Position numbers and translations under genes: made by a program
Source of the DNA: Amycolatopsis alkalitolerans
Lineage (GTDB): Bacteria > Actinomycetota > Actinomycetes > Mycobacteriales > Pseudonocardiaceae
Length of the DNA: 64,000 nt
Direction of reading: 5' to 3'
NCBI RefSeq assembly: GCF_006152065.1
Contig: NZ_VDFW01000005.1
Coordinates: 124,001 to 188,000 of the forward strand
The notes under the pieces: model-generated
Database searches by the model: none
Told to the model about the DNA's origin: nothing
The model's input: the letters and a program-made list of their open reading frames with translations, nothing else
Part shown: one piece after another, positions 1 to 8,106 of the stretch
Numbering within the stretch: position 1 is the first letter of the stretch
Layout of the letters: each line of letters begins with the position of its first letter

Positions 1-694
1 GTCCTCGCCCGCCGAGCGAGCCGTGTTCAAGCGTCCCCGTTCCGTACCGGCCGGTGACACGCTGCTGACCTTCCTGATCGACTGCTCCGGATCGATGAAG
101 CAGCACCGGGACGCGGTGGCCGTGCTCGTCGACGTGTTCGCCCGCGCGCTCGAACTGGCCGGTTTCGCGTGCGAGATCCTGGGATTCACCACGGCGGCGT
201 GGAACGGGGGCCAGGCGCGCCGGGACTGGTTCCGCGCGGGGCGGCCGGCGAATCCGGGGCGGCTGAACGAAGTGCGCCATCTCGTGTACAAGGACGCGGC
301 CGCGACCTGGCGCCAGAGCCGCCGCGGCATCGCCGCGTTGCTCAGGACCGACGGGTACCGAGAGGGAATCGACGGCGAAGCCGTGGCGTGGGCGGCGAAT
401 CGGGCCCGGGCTCGCGACGAGCGCCGCAAGCTGCTGCTCGTCGTGTCGGACGGCAGCCCGATGGACACGGCGACCGCGCTCGCGAACGGCGAGGACTATC
501 TGGCGGCCGATCTCGCCGCCGTGGTCGACGAGATCGGCGAGCGTGGCGACATCGAGGTGTTCGGGCTGGGCGCGGGCCTCGACCTGAGCCCGTTCTACCG
601 CCGCTTCCACGCGCTCGGCGAACTCGACGCGGCAGGCTACCGCGTGTTCCGGGAGATCCTCGAGCTGATCGCGAAACGGCGGCGTCCTTTGTAG
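1..694 (+). CDS. CobT-like VWA-domain protein, 3' part (5' end outside window)
   Basis: The reading frame is open to the left edge, so only the C-terminal part is seen (about 230 residues). It carries the MIDAS-type metal site DCSGSM, a later VVSDGSPMD segment, and the stretch around IDGEAVAWAANR. All three resemble the C-terminal VWA domain of the CobT subunit of cobaltochelatase, which works with an AAA+ partner (CobS) to drive cobalt insertion into the corrin ring. The GTG at position 23 is probably internal, because the frame upstream reads on as ordinary coding sequence. The family assignment is from motifs. A cobalamin role is inference, since such VWA proteins also serve other MoxR-type ATPases. 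Confidence 0.8.
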   Translation, partial: SSPAERAVFKRPRSVPAGDTLLTFLIDCSGSMKQHRDAVAVLVDVFARALELAGFACEILGFTTAAWNGGQARRDWFRAGRPANPGRLNEVRHLVYKDAAATWRQSRRGIAALLRTDGYREGIDGEAVAWAANRARARDERRKLLLVVSDGSPMDTATALANGEDYLAADLAAVVDEIGERGDIEVFGLGAGLDLSPFYRRFHALGELDAAGYRVFREILELIAKRRRPL

Positions 695-740
695 ACACCG
701 TGCCGGGGTTGCCCTTCACAAAGTGGCCGGTGGCACCTAT

Positions 741-755
741 TGTCATATAGTGGGA
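741..755 (+). promoter_or_regulatory. Operator-like site A1 (IclR regulon motif)
   Basis: TGTCATATAGTGGGA lies about 37 bp before the iron alcohol dehydrogenase start. It matches the consensus TNYCATATNNTGGRA that I derive from the six sites around this gene cluster. With site A2 it forms a larger dyad, with ATAGTGGGA facing TCCCATAT across five bases. Binding by the neighbouring IclR protein is inference. Confidence 0.65.
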
Positions 756-760
756 GCTGA

Positions 761-775
761 TCCCATATATTGCCA
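761..775 (+). promoter_or_regulatory. Operator-like site A2 (IclR regulon motif)
   Basis: TCCCATATATTGCCA is the second copy in front of the iron alcohol dehydrogenase, 20 bp after site A1 on the same helix face. It keeps the YCATAT and TTG core but has CC where the other sites have GG. It ends just before the GAGGGGAG ribosome binding site, so binding here would be expected to block transcription. Confidence 0.5.
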
Positions 776-791
776 ACGAGGGGAGCCGTCG

Positions 792-2066
792 ATGCTGCCG
801 GATATCCACCGCAACGAAAGCGTCTTCACCTGGGCCGCCCCGCCGCTGAAGTTCGGTCACGGTGCGATCGACGAGATCGGCGCCGAGGTCGCCGCGATGG
901 GCGCGAAATCCGCGCTGGTGCTCACCGATCCCGGCGTGCGCGGCACCGGTTTCCCGGACCGGGTCCGGGAAGGACTGCTGGGGGCCGGCCTCAAGGCCGA
1001 GGTCTTCGACCGCGTGGCCGTCGAACCGACGGACCGCAGTATCGCCGAGGCGGTGGCCTTCGCGCGCGAACGGGAGTGGGACTGCTTCGTCGCCGTCGGC
1101 GGTGGTTCGGCGATCGACACGGCCAAAGCCGTGAACCTGCTGACCACGCATCCCGGTGACCTGCTGGACTTCGTGACGCCGCCGATCGGTGCGGGCAAGG
1201 CTCCGTGGCTCCCGCTGAAACCGCTCATCGCGGTTCCCACCACGGCGGGAACCGGCTCCGAGTCGACCACCATCTGCGTGGTGGACCTGCTGGACCTGCA
1301 CCTCAAGGCCGGGGTGAGCCATCCGAAGCTCAGGCCGTCGCTCGCGGTCGTCGACCCGGTGACCACGATGAGCCTTCCCCCGCAGGTCACCGCCGCGAGC
1401 GGGATGGACGTGCTGTGCCATGCGCTGGAAAGCTTCACCAGCCTCCGGTACGACGCGAAGCCCGCGCCGGAGGATCCGATGCGCCGCCCCGCGTTCTGTG
1501 GCGGGAACCCGATCAGCGACACCTGGTGTGAGGCCGCGCTCCGGCTGGTGGGCCAGAGCCTGCGCAAGGCCGTCTGCAGCGGGCGCGATCTGGGTGCGCG
1601 CAGTGCCATGGCCCTGGCCTCGACCTACGCGGGAACCGGGTTCGGCAACGCCGGCACGCATCTGCCGCATGCGAACGCGTATCCCATCGCCGGCGCGGTG
1701 CGCGGCTACCGGGCCGAGGGTTACCCGGAGATGCCGATGGTGCCGCATGGCCAGGCCGTGTCGGTCACGGCTCCGGCCGTGTTCCGATGGACCTATCCGG
1801 CGGACCCGGAGCGGCATCTGCGTGCCGCGGAAATCCTTTCCGGACAGCGGTTCACCGCGACCGACGGCGCGGAGGCCCTTCCGCAGGTGCTGACCGAGCT
1901 CATGCGGGACATCGAGATTCCGGCGGGGCTGCGCGGTTTCGGTTATACCGAGGACGACATCGACACGCTGACAGAGGGCACGCTCAAGCAGACCCGGCAG
2001 CTCGCCGTCGTGCCAAGGCCGCTCGACCGCCGCGCCGTGGCGGCCGTTTTCTCGGCTTCGCTGTGA
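792..2066 (+). CDS. Iron-containing alcohol dehydrogenase, hydroxyacid-oxoacid transhydrogenase (HOT/ADHFE1) type
   Basis: A 424-residue group III (iron) alcohol dehydrogenase. The cofactor loop GGGSAID, the metal-ligand region MDVLCHALESF, and the HOT-typical stretches NPISDTW, GFGNAGTHLPHANAYPI and PHGQAVSV match the ADHFE1 branch along the whole length. Characterised HOT enzymes oxidise 4-hydroxybutyrate to succinate semialdehyde while reducing 2-oxoglutarate. Other iron alcohol dehydrogenases interconvert isethionate and sulfoacetaldehyde. The ATG at 792 is chosen because GAGGGGAG lies 6 bp upstream; an in-frame ATG at 723 would put both operator sites inside the gene. The context says it supplies or removes the aldehyde handled by the acylating dehydrogenase at 4175-5587. 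The exact substrate cannot be told from sequence. Confidence 0.85.
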   Translation: MLPDIHRNESVFTWAAPPLKFGHGAIDEIGAEVAAMGAKSALVLTDPGVRGTGFPDRVREGLLGAGLKAEVFDRVAVEPTDRSIAEAVAFAREREWDCFVAVGGGSAIDTAKAVNLLTTHPGDLLDFVTPPIGAGKAPWLPLKPLIAVPTTAGTGSESTTICVVDLLDLHLKAGVSHPKLRPSLAVVDPVTTMSLPPQVTAASGMDVLCHALESFTSLRYDAKPAPEDPMRRPAFCGGNPISDTWCEAALRLVGQSLRKAVCSGRDLGARSAMALASTYAGTGFGNAGTHLPHANAYPIAGAVRGYRAEGYPEMPMVPHGQAVSVTAPAVFRWTYPADPERHLRAAEILSGQRFTATDGAEALPQVLTELMRDIEIPAGLRGFGYTEDDIDTLTEGTLKQTRQLAVVPRPLDRRAVAAVFSASL

Positions 2067-2091
2067 CCGGTCGCGTTCGTGCTTTCGGCGG

Positions 2092-2126
2092 CCGCCGCCG
2101 CGACGTGAAGTCCATCGCGGCGGCGG
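2092..2126. terminator. Bidirectional hairpin terminator
   Basis: A perfect 12-bp GC stem (CCGCCGCCGCGA pairing with TCGCGGCGGCGG) with an 11-nt loop lies in the 69 bp between the convergent iron alcohol dehydrogenase and sucD-like genes. There is no U-tract, as is common in actinomycetes. The position suits both strands. Confidence 0.75.
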
Positions 2127-2135
2127 ACCGGGAGA

Positions 2136-3023
2136 TCACTGGAGCGCGGCCGGCCGCACGCCGTGTGCCCGCAGCGCGGGACCGATCTCGCTCGGCAGGT
2201 CGACGACGGTGACGCCCGCCGACCGCAGTGCCTCCACTTTGGACTTCCCGCTACCGCGTCCGGCGCTCACGATCGCCCCTGCGTGCCCCATCCGGCGGTC
2301 CGGGGGAGCGCTGCGGCCGGCGATGAACGCCACCACGGGCTTGCTCATGGTCGCGATGTAGCCGGCAGCTTCTTCCTCCATCGTGCCGCCGATCTCCCCG
2401 ACGACGACCACGGCCTCCGTGCGGTCGTCTTCGTCGAGTTCGCGGACCGCGTCCAGCGTCGTGGTGCCCAGGATCGGGTCGCCGCCGATGCCGATGAACG
2501 CCGACTGGCCGTACCCCGCCTGCACCAGGTTCAGCGCGACGAGCGTGCCGAGGCTGCCGCTACGGGAGACCACGCCGACCGTGCCGGGGGCGAAGATGTT
2601 GCCGGCGAACCCCGGCATGATCCCGACCGACGCGGCGCCGGGCACCACCAGCCCGGCCGTGTTGGGACCGAGCACCCGCGCGCCGTGATCGCGCGCTTCG
2701 GCCAGCACGTGCATGACGTCCTGGTAGGGCACGTGCTCGGTCAGCACGACCACCTTGCCCACACCGGCCTCGATGGCGTCGGTCGCCGCGGCGCGGACCG
2801 CCAGGGGCGGCACGAACAGCACGCTGACATCGAGCGAATGCGTGCGCGCCGCCTCGGCGACGGAGTCGTACACCGGCACCCCGCCGATCTCCCTGCCTCC
2901 CTTGCCCGGGCTGGCACCGGCGACGATGCGGGTGCCGCATTCGGCCATCCGCTCCGCCCAGAACGAACCCTGGCGCCCGGTCAGCCCCTGGACGACGACG
3001 GACTCCTCCGACGAAACCAGCAT
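2136..3023 (-). CDS. SucD-like alpha subunit of an ADP-forming acyl-CoA ligase
   Basis: A 295-residue homologue of succinyl-CoA synthetase alpha. It has the N-terminal CoA-binding Rossmann fold (VVVQGLTGRQGSF) and the phosphohistidine motif GHAGAI with His247, so the catalytic residue is intact. The ATG at 3023 overlaps the stop of the SucC-like gene as ATGA, so the two are translationally coupled. The in-frame start 30 bp upstream would overlap the partner gene more deeply and lacks a reason. Placed after an acylating aldehyde dehydrogenase, the pair probably forms or breaks the thioester of the cluster's own acid (succinate, sulfoacetate or another short acid) rather than serving the TCA cycle. 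That is inference from context. Confidence 0.85.
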   Translation of the reverse strand: MLVSSEESVVVQGLTGRQGSFWAERMAECGTRIVAGASPGKGGREIGGVPVYDSVAEAARTHSLDVSVLFVPPLAVRAAATDAIEAGVGKVVVLTEHVPYQDVMHVLAEARDHGARVLGPNTAGLVVPGAASVGIMPGFAGNIFAPGTVGVVSRSGSLGTLVALNLVQAGYGQSAFIGIGGDPILGTTTLDAVRELDEDDRTEAVVVVGEIGGTMEEEAAGYIATMSKPVVAFIAGRSAPPDRRMGHAGAIVSAGRGSGKSKVEALRSAGVTVVDLPSEIGPALRAHGVRPAALQ

Positions 3024-4171
3024 CAGGACATCACCTTCTGAGTCGGCGCGCACGCGGCCACCGCGGCTCGCACTGCTTCATCCATCGTGTCGTAGGGTTC
3101 GACGCCGAGCCGTTCACGCACCAGCCCGACGGCCTTCTCCTCGCCGGTACCGTGGATGGAGAAGAAGATCGGCACCTCGGGCCGCAGTTGCTCGATCGCG
3201 TCGAGGACGCCTTCGGTCATCACGTCGGTGCGGGCGAACGCGCCGCAGAAGTTGACCACCAGGCTCCGCACCCGCGGGTTGTCGAGTACCAGTTGCAGCG
3301 CCGGAGTCGCCTTCGTGTAGGCGTCGCCGCCGATCTCCAGGAAGTTCGCCGGCCTGCCGCCGTAGTGGTTCACCGCGTCCAGCGTCGTCATCGTGAGCCC
3401 GGCACCGTTGGCGAGCACGCCGACTTCGCCGTCGAGTTCGAGGTACTGCAGACCGAGCGCGCGGCCGCGCTGTTCCAGCTCCGTTCCCTCCGGCCGCGGG
3501 GAAAGGTCCAGTTCGGACAGCAGCTCCTCGTGCCGTCCGAGCGCGCCGGGATCGAGCGAGATCTTGGCGTCGAGCGCGATCACCTCGCCCGCGGTGGTGA
3601 TCACGAGCGGGTTGATCTCGACCAGTTCGGCGTCCAGATCACGGTAGAGGCGGTACATCGCGAGCATCGTGGTGATCAGCTCCGCGGGTAGCTCCAGCCC
3701 GTCGAGCAGCGTGGTCACCGTTTCTGCGGTCAGCCCGGTGCGCACGTCGATCGCGGCGCGGCGGATCGCGGTGGCGTCCCGCGCGCTCACCTCCTCGATG
3801 TCCATGCCGCCGGAGGTGGAGAACAGCAGGAGCGGCCCCTTGGTGGCGGGATCGTTGAGGACGGCCGCGTACAGCTCCGTGCGGATGTCGGCGCACTCCT
3901 CGACCAGCAGCGTGTCCACAATGGATCCGCCCAGTCCGGTGCCGAGCAGGTAGCTGGCGGCCAGCCGGGCCTCCTGCGGTGTGGCGGCGAAGCGGATGCC
4001 ACCCGATTTCCCTCGTTTCCCCGCCGCGACCTGGCTTTTCAGCGCCACCCGGGTGCCGAGTGCCTCGGCGGCCTCGCGGACGCCGTCCGGTGTGGTCACC
4101 ACCCGGCCGAGAGGCACCCGGACACCGGCCTGCCCGAGGAGCCGCTTTCCCTGATGTTCCAGCAGTTTCAT
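3023..4171 (-). CDS. SucC-like beta subunit of an ADP-forming acyl-CoA ligase
   Basis: 382 residues, the usual length for SucC. The N-terminal ATP-grasp part opens with LLEHQGKRLLGQAGV, and the C-terminal ligase domain contains LANGAGLTMTTLDAV and the NFCGAFARTD region. It begins 3 bp after the acylating aldehyde dehydrogenase and its stop overlaps the SucD-like start, so the three form one operon transcribed leftwards. A SucCD-like pair with a SauS-type dehydrogenase recalls the ADP-forming sulfoacetate-CoA ligase arrangement known in some bacteria. A succinyl-CoA ligase acting on succinyl-CoA from succinate semialdehyde is the other good reading. Confidence 0.85.
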   Translation of the reverse strand: MKLLEHQGKRLLGQAGVRVPLGRVVTTPDGVREAAEALGTRVALKSQVAAGKRGKSGGIRFAATPQEARLAASYLLGTGLGGSIVDTLLVEECADIRTELYAAVLNDPATKGPLLLFSTSGGMDIEEVSARDATAIRRAAIDVRTGLTAETVTTLLDGLELPAELITTMLAMYRLYRDLDAELVEINPLVITTAGEVIALDAKISLDPGALGRHEELLSELDLSPRPEGTELEQRGRALGLQYLELDGEVGVLANGAGLTMTTLDAVNHYGGRPANFLEIGGDAYTKATPALQLVLDNPRVRSLVVNFCGAFARTDVMTEGVLDAIEQLRPEVPIFFSIHGTGEEKAVGLVRERLGVEPYDTMDEAVRAAVAACAPTQKVMS

Positions 4172-4174
4172 CGC

Positions 4175-5587
4175 TCACCGCCCGTATTTCTCGAAGTAGC
4201 GCCGCCAGAGGTCGTCCTCTCGCGGTATCCGCGGCGGGATGGTGCGCGCCAACCGCGTGATGTTCAGGAAATGCCGGTAGGACAGGTTCTCGCTGATGCT
4301 GTTACCGGCCCAGGTACCGGCACCCATCGTCAGCGTGAAGCCGAGCCCGTTGTCGAATCCGCCACCGGTGCCGAAACAGTGCGCCTGGTTCACCAGGACC
4401 CTGGCCACGCGCAGGCGTTCGGCCACCAGGCGTGCGTGGGCCTCGGTCCGGGTGTGGATCCCGCAGGAATGCCCGGCTCCCTGGTAGTCGAGCATTCGCT
4501 GGATCCGGTCGAGCGCGTGGGGCAGCGTGTCGAACCGGTACACCGTCAGGACCACGGAGAGCTTCTCCCCGCTGAAGGGATGATCCGGGCCGACCCCCTC
4601 CTCCTCGACGAGGAAGAAGCTCGCGTCGCGCGCCTCCGGCGAATCCAGGCCTGCCACCGCCGCGATCTTCTCGGGCGACTGTGCGGTGATGGCCGTGTTC
4701 AGCTTGCCCGCGGGCCACATCACGGTCTGCAGGCGACGCTTCTCACTTTCGGTGAGCAGGTAGCCGCCCTGTTCCCGGAGTGCGCGCAGCGTCGCGTCGT
4801 AGACGTCGGTGTGGATATGTACCGAGTTCTCCGAGGAACAGCTGGTGGCGTTGTCGAACGTCTTGCTGCGGCGGATCTTTTCGGCCGCGTCCGGGACGTC
4901 CGCGTCCGCGTCGACGATCACCGGCGCGTTTCCGGCCCCGACGCCGATAGCGGGCGTGCCGCTGCGATAGGCCTGCCGCACATTGCGCTGGGAGCCGGTG
5001 ACCACGACCAGATCGGCCTGCCGCATCAGCTCGTTCGTCAGTTCCTTCGTCGGCGAGGCCACGTACTGCACAAGATCCTTTGGGGCGCCTACCTTTTCCA
5101 GTTCCGCGTGCATGTAGCGGACGAGGAGCCGGCAGGTCGACTCGCCTTTCGGGGACGGCGACAGGATCACCGCGTTGCGGCCCTTGAGCGCCATCATCGT
5201 CTTGTTCGCCGGCGTGGCGGCCGGGTTGGTGGACGGGCAGACGGCGGCGACCACGCCCACCGGCTTGGCGTACTCGGTGATGCCGTTTTCGGGATCGTGG
5301 CAGATGATCCCCACTGATTTCGCGCCGATCAGGTCACGCAGGGTGCCCAGAGTCTTGCGCTGGTTCTTGACGATCTTGTCGGTGACGTTGCCCAGTCCGG
5401 TGTCCCGGACCGAGATCTCGGCGAGTTCCCGCGCCCGGTCGGACCGGTAGATCGCCCATGCGACGGCCGCGACCACGTCGTCGACACGATCTTGGTCGTA
5501 ACCGGCGATGACCGCCTGTGCCGCGCGGGCGTTGGCGACTAGCTGCTCGACTATCCCTGCGTCTTGCCTGTCCTGGACCGTGGGCAT
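4175..5587 (-). CDS. CoA-acylating aldehyde dehydrogenase, SauS-like (sulfoacetaldehyde or succinate-semialdehyde type)
   Basis: 470 residues of the aldehyde-alcohol dehydrogenase type of ALDH, which couples an aldehyde to its acyl-CoA with NAD(P). The catalytic cysteine is Cys250 in FDNATSCSSENS. The segments PVGVVAAVCPSTNPAATPAN and ALKGRNAVILSPSPKG bind cofactor. From memory, the overall pattern is closest to SauS, the acylating sulfoacetaldehyde dehydrogenase of sulfoacetate degraders, but acylating succinate-semialdehyde dehydrogenases are near relatives. It is the first gene of an operon with the SucCD-like ligase and has operator site B about 90 bp upstream. Acylating function is well supported. 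The substrate is not settled. Confidence 0.85.
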   Translation of the reverse strand: MPTVQDRQDAGIVEQLVANARAAQAVIAGYDQDRVDDVVAAVAWAIYRSDRARELAEISVRDTGLGNVTDKIVKNQRKTLGTLRDLIGAKSVGIICHDPENGITEYAKPVGVVAAVCPSTNPAATPANKTMMALKGRNAVILSPSPKGESTCRLLVRYMHAELEKVGAPKDLVQYVASPTKELTNELMRQADLVVVTGSQRNVRQAYRSGTPAIGVGAGNAPVIVDADADVPDAAEKIRRSKTFDNATSCSSENSVHIHTDVYDATLRALREQGGYLLTESEKRRLQTVMWPAGKLNTAITAQSPEKIAAVAGLDSPEARDASFFLVEEEGVGPDHPFSGEKLSVVLTVYRFDTLPHALDRIQRMLDYQGAGHSCGIHTRTEAHARLVAERLRVARVLVNQAHCFGTGGGFDNGLGFTLTMGAGTWAGNSISENLSYRHFLNITRLARTIPPRIPREDDLWRRYFEKYGR

Positions 5588-5676
5588 GGTTTGCGCCCTT
5601 TCACTGACATGGCCGCGCGTCGCCGCGACGCTGCGACAGACGGAAAAGTCGTCGCCGGCCAGGCTCGCCCGGCGAC

Positions 5677-5691
5677 TTTCATATTGTGGGA
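5677..5691 (-). promoter_or_regulatory. Operator-like site B (IclR regulon motif)
   Basis: TTTCATATTGTGGGA lies in the 280-bp divergent region between the acylating dehydrogenase operon and the MFS gene, on the side nearer the operon. It fits TNYCATATNNTGGRA at every defined position. Confidence 0.6.
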
Positions 5692-5829
5692 GGTCATCTC
5701 AAGGTAAGAGCCCAACCCCGGCCAGTCAATGTGGATCCGGCGCCCAGCTTTGTGCCCTGGGTCACCCTGCGAAGGGGGTGTGACTGTTGACACGCCACCG
5801 CGCGCTGTCTAACTTTCTTTGACATCGCG

Positions 5830-5844
5830 TTCCATAAATTGGAA
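5830..5844 (+). promoter_or_regulatory. Operator-like site C (IclR regulon motif)
   Basis: TTCCATAAATTGGAA, the most symmetrical copy (TTCCA, five bases, TGGAA), sits 23 bp before the MFS start and just upstream of its GGAGG ribosome binding site. It differs from the consensus at one position (A for T in the core). Confidence 0.65.
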
Positions 5845-5867
5845 TACCAGCCGGAGGCGGTGCAACG

Positions 5868-7193
5868 ATGCCCCACCCGACAAACACGACTTCTGCCAGC
5901 GCGCAAGCGACGACGCCCAACACCGGTTTCCTGCGGGCCTACCGGCGGCGGGTTCGTGGCTGGATCCTGCTGTTGCTGTGCGGGATGTACTTCATCACCT
6001 ACGTCGACCGCGTGAACATCTCGACCGCGGCCCCGTTCATCCGCCACGACCTGCACCTGTCCAATACGCAGCTCGGCCTGGTGCTGTCGGCGTTCGCGAT
6101 CCCGTACGCCTTCTTCCAGATCTTCGGCGGCCTGCTCGCGGACCGGTTCGGCCCGCGGAAGCTGCTGTTCATCGTCGGCATCGTCTGGGCGCTGGCCACG
6201 GCCTGTACCGGGTTCGCCACCGGCCTGGCCAGCCTGTTCGCGGCTCGCCTCGCGCTCGGTTTCGGCGAAGGGGCTTCCTTTCCCGGCGCCACGCAGGCGA
6301 TGTCGAGGTGGTTGCCGGCCGACCAGCGTGGTTTCGGGCAGGGCATCACGCATGCGTTCGCCAGGCTCGGCAACGCGGTCGCGCCGCTGGCGGTCGCCGC
6401 GATCATCGCCGCCTTCGACTGGCGGATGTCCTTCTGGCTGCTCGGCGCGGTCAGTCTGATCTGGGCGGTCGCCTGGATACTGAGCTACCGGGACCGCCCC
6501 GCGGACCACCCGCGTATCACCGAGGCCGAGCTGAGCGAGCTCGACGCGCGCCAGCGCGCCGACGAGCGCCCGCCCATCCCCTGGCCGGCGCTGCTGCGCC
6601 GCATCCTGCCGGTCACCGCCGTCGACTTCGCCTACGGCTGGATGCTGTGGGTGTACCTGACCTGGATCCCCTCGTTCTTCTCCGAGAGCTACGACCTGAA
6701 GCTGAAGACCTTCGCGTTGTTCAGCACGCTGGTCCTGCTCGCGGGCGTCGTCGGGGACACCGTCGGCGGACTCCTCTCGGACCATCTGCTTCGCCGGACC
6801 GGCAGCCTGCGGATCGCCCGGCGGCTGGTGCTCGTCGGCGGGCTGCTCGGCTCGTTCGTGTTCATCCTGCCGACGCTGTTCGTGCACCAGCTCGGGCTGG
6901 TGACCGTATGCCTGGCGCTGGCGTTCTTCTTCCTGGAGCTGACCAACCCGGTGCTGTGGTCGATTCCGATGGACATCGCGCCGGAGCACGCCGGCACCGC
7001 GGGCGGGCTGATGAACACCGGTTTCGGTCTGGCCGGCATCGCCTCACCGGCGATCTTCGGGCTGCTGGTCGACCAGACCCGCAGCTGGGTGGTGCCGTTC
7101 GCGGTTTCCGCGGGGCTGCTGCTGGTCGGCGGGATCATCGCGTCCCGGATCGACCCGGACAAGAAGCTGCCGGTACCGGCGGAAGCGGCCTGA
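5868..7193 (+). CDS. MFS transporter, anion:cation symporter (ACS) family
   Basis: 441 residues with about twelve hydrophobic segments. Helix 1 contains YFITYVDRVNIS, and the loop after helix 2 has the MFS signature GGLLADRFGPRK. Both are typical of the ACS family, which imports organic anions such as hexuronates, phthalate and, in the SauU branch, sulfoacetate. The start ATG has GGAGG 10 bp upstream. It is divergent from the acylating dehydrogenase operon and carries operator site C, so it most likely imports the substrate of the cluster, presumably a small acid or sulfonate. Confidence 0.85.
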   Translation: MPHPTNTTSASAQATTPNTGFLRAYRRRVRGWILLLLCGMYFITYVDRVNISTAAPFIRHDLHLSNTQLGLVLSAFAIPYAFFQIFGGLLADRFGPRKLLFIVGIVWALATACTGFATGLASLFAARLALGFGEGASFPGATQAMSRWLPADQRGFGQGITHAFARLGNAVAPLAVAAIIAAFDWRMSFWLLGAVSLIWAVAWILSYRDRPADHPRITEAELSELDARQRADERPPIPWPALLRRILPVTAVDFAYGWMLWVYLTWIPSFFSESYDLKLKTFALFSTLVLLAGVVGDTVGGLLSDHLLRRTGSLRIARRLVLVGGLLGSFVFILPTLFVHQLGLVTVCLALAFFFLELTNPVLWSIPMDIAPEHAGTAGGLMNTGFGLAGIASPAIFGLLVDQTRSWVVPFAVSAGLLLVGGIIASRIDPDKKLPVPAEAA

Positions 7194-7202
7194 GGGATGC
7201 GG

Positions 7203-8003
7203 TCAGAAACTGTGCCCGGGCGGCAGGAGGGACGAGATTTCCTTGGCCGCCCTGGTCACTTCCGGCCCGAGCTCGTCGAACCGCCCGTCGGGCACCCGGA
7301 CGGCGGGGGCCTGCACCGCGATCGCGGCCCGCGCCACACCGGCACCGTCCCGGATGGGCGCCCCGACGCAACGGACGCCGACGTTGGACTCCTCGTCGTC
7401 GGTGCTCCAGCCGCGGACCCGGATCTGCTGCAGTTCGGAGCGCAGCTGCCGGGGCGAGACCTGGGTCTTCGCGCTGATCCGGGGCAATCGGCGGAGCCCT
7501 TTGAGGGTGCGCTCCTCCGCCTCGGGGTTGAAGGCGAGCAGCACCTTGCCCATCGAGGAGGCGTGCAGGGGCACGCGCGTGCCGGGCGGCTGGGTGAATC
7601 GCAGTGGCTTGGCGGATTCGATGCGTTCGACCACGACGGCGGCGTCGGCGGCGAGCACGCCGAGATTGACCGATTCCCCGGTGGCGGCGGCGAGTTGCTG
7701 GAGCACGGGGTAGACGACGTCGAGCCCGAAGTTGCGATGCGCGGCCTGACCGAGCAGGAGCGCGCCGGTGCCGAGGTAGTAGCGCTCGCTGTCGGTGTTC
7801 TGCGCGAGGTACCCCTCGGCGACCAGCGCGCGCACGATCCGGTGTGCGGTGCTCAGGTTGAGATCAAGCTCCTTGGCGACCGCGCCGACACCGAGATCGC
7901 CCCGGCGGTCGCGGAACAGGCGCAGCACCGCGAACGCGCGGGAGATCGTCTGCGCCCCCAGTACCGGGTTCCCGGCTCGCTCCGCCGCCTCGTCACTCGC
8001 CAT
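7203..8003 (-). CDS. IclR-family transcriptional regulator of the catabolic cluster
   Basis: 266 residues. The N-terminal winged helix-turn-helix runs from about 18 to 80 (AFAVLRLFRDRRGD, then LNLSTAHRIVRALVAEGYL), and the C-terminal IclR effector domain includes SVNLGVLAADAAVVVERIES and ASSMGKVLLAF. The gene lies between the MFS and pta genes and has operator site D 11 bp before its own start, so autoregulation is likely. IclR proteins sense small organic acids. The copies of one motif at every promoter of the cluster make this the probable cluster regulator, a role that is inferred. Confidence 0.88.
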   Translation of the reverse strand: MASDEAAERAGNPVLGAQTISRAFAVLRLFRDRRGDLGVGAVAKELDLNLSTAHRIVRALVAEGYLAQNTDSERYYLGTGALLLGQAAHRNFGLDVVYPVLQQLAAATGESVNLGVLAADAAVVVERIESAKPLRFTQPPGTRVPLHASSMGKVLLAFNPEAEERTLKGLRRLPRISAKTQVSPRQLRSELQQIRVRGWSTDDEESNVGVRCVGAPIRDGAGVARAAIAVQAPAVRVPDGRFDELGPEVTRAAKEISSLLPPGHSF

Positions 8004-8013
8004 GACACCTCCC

Positions 8014-8028
8014 TGTCATATGTTGGAA
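8014..8028 (+). promoter_or_regulatory. Operator-like site D (IclR regulon motif)
   Basis: TGTCATATGTTGGAA lies 11 bp upstream of the iclR start in the 94-bp iclR/pta divergent region and fits TNYCATATNNTGGRA at all defined positions. Confidence 0.6.
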
Positions 8029-8091
8029 GAAGTCTACTCCTGGCGCTGACACCGCCTCGTCCGCTGCGCTGACCATCGATCTGGAATCGAA

Positions 8092-8106
8092 TACCACATG
8101 ATGGAA
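8092..8106 (+). promoter_or_regulatory. Operator-like site E (IclR regulon motif) over the pta start
   Basis: TACCACATGATGGAA spans the first codons of the phosphotransacetylase gene. It keeps the YCA and TGGAA ends of the motif with a changed core. Just upstream, TGGAATCGAATACCA is itself a near-palindrome (TGGAAT, three bases, ATACCA). No ribosome binding site is visible, so a leaderless transcript with the operator across the start is plausible. Confidence 0.45.

Noticed and set aside
342-1817. Long minus-strand open frame (491 codons) across the VWA and alcohol dehydrogenase genes
   Set aside because: Arg/Gly/His-rich translation with no family motif, antisense to two well-supported genes; a usual by-product of GC-rich codon use.
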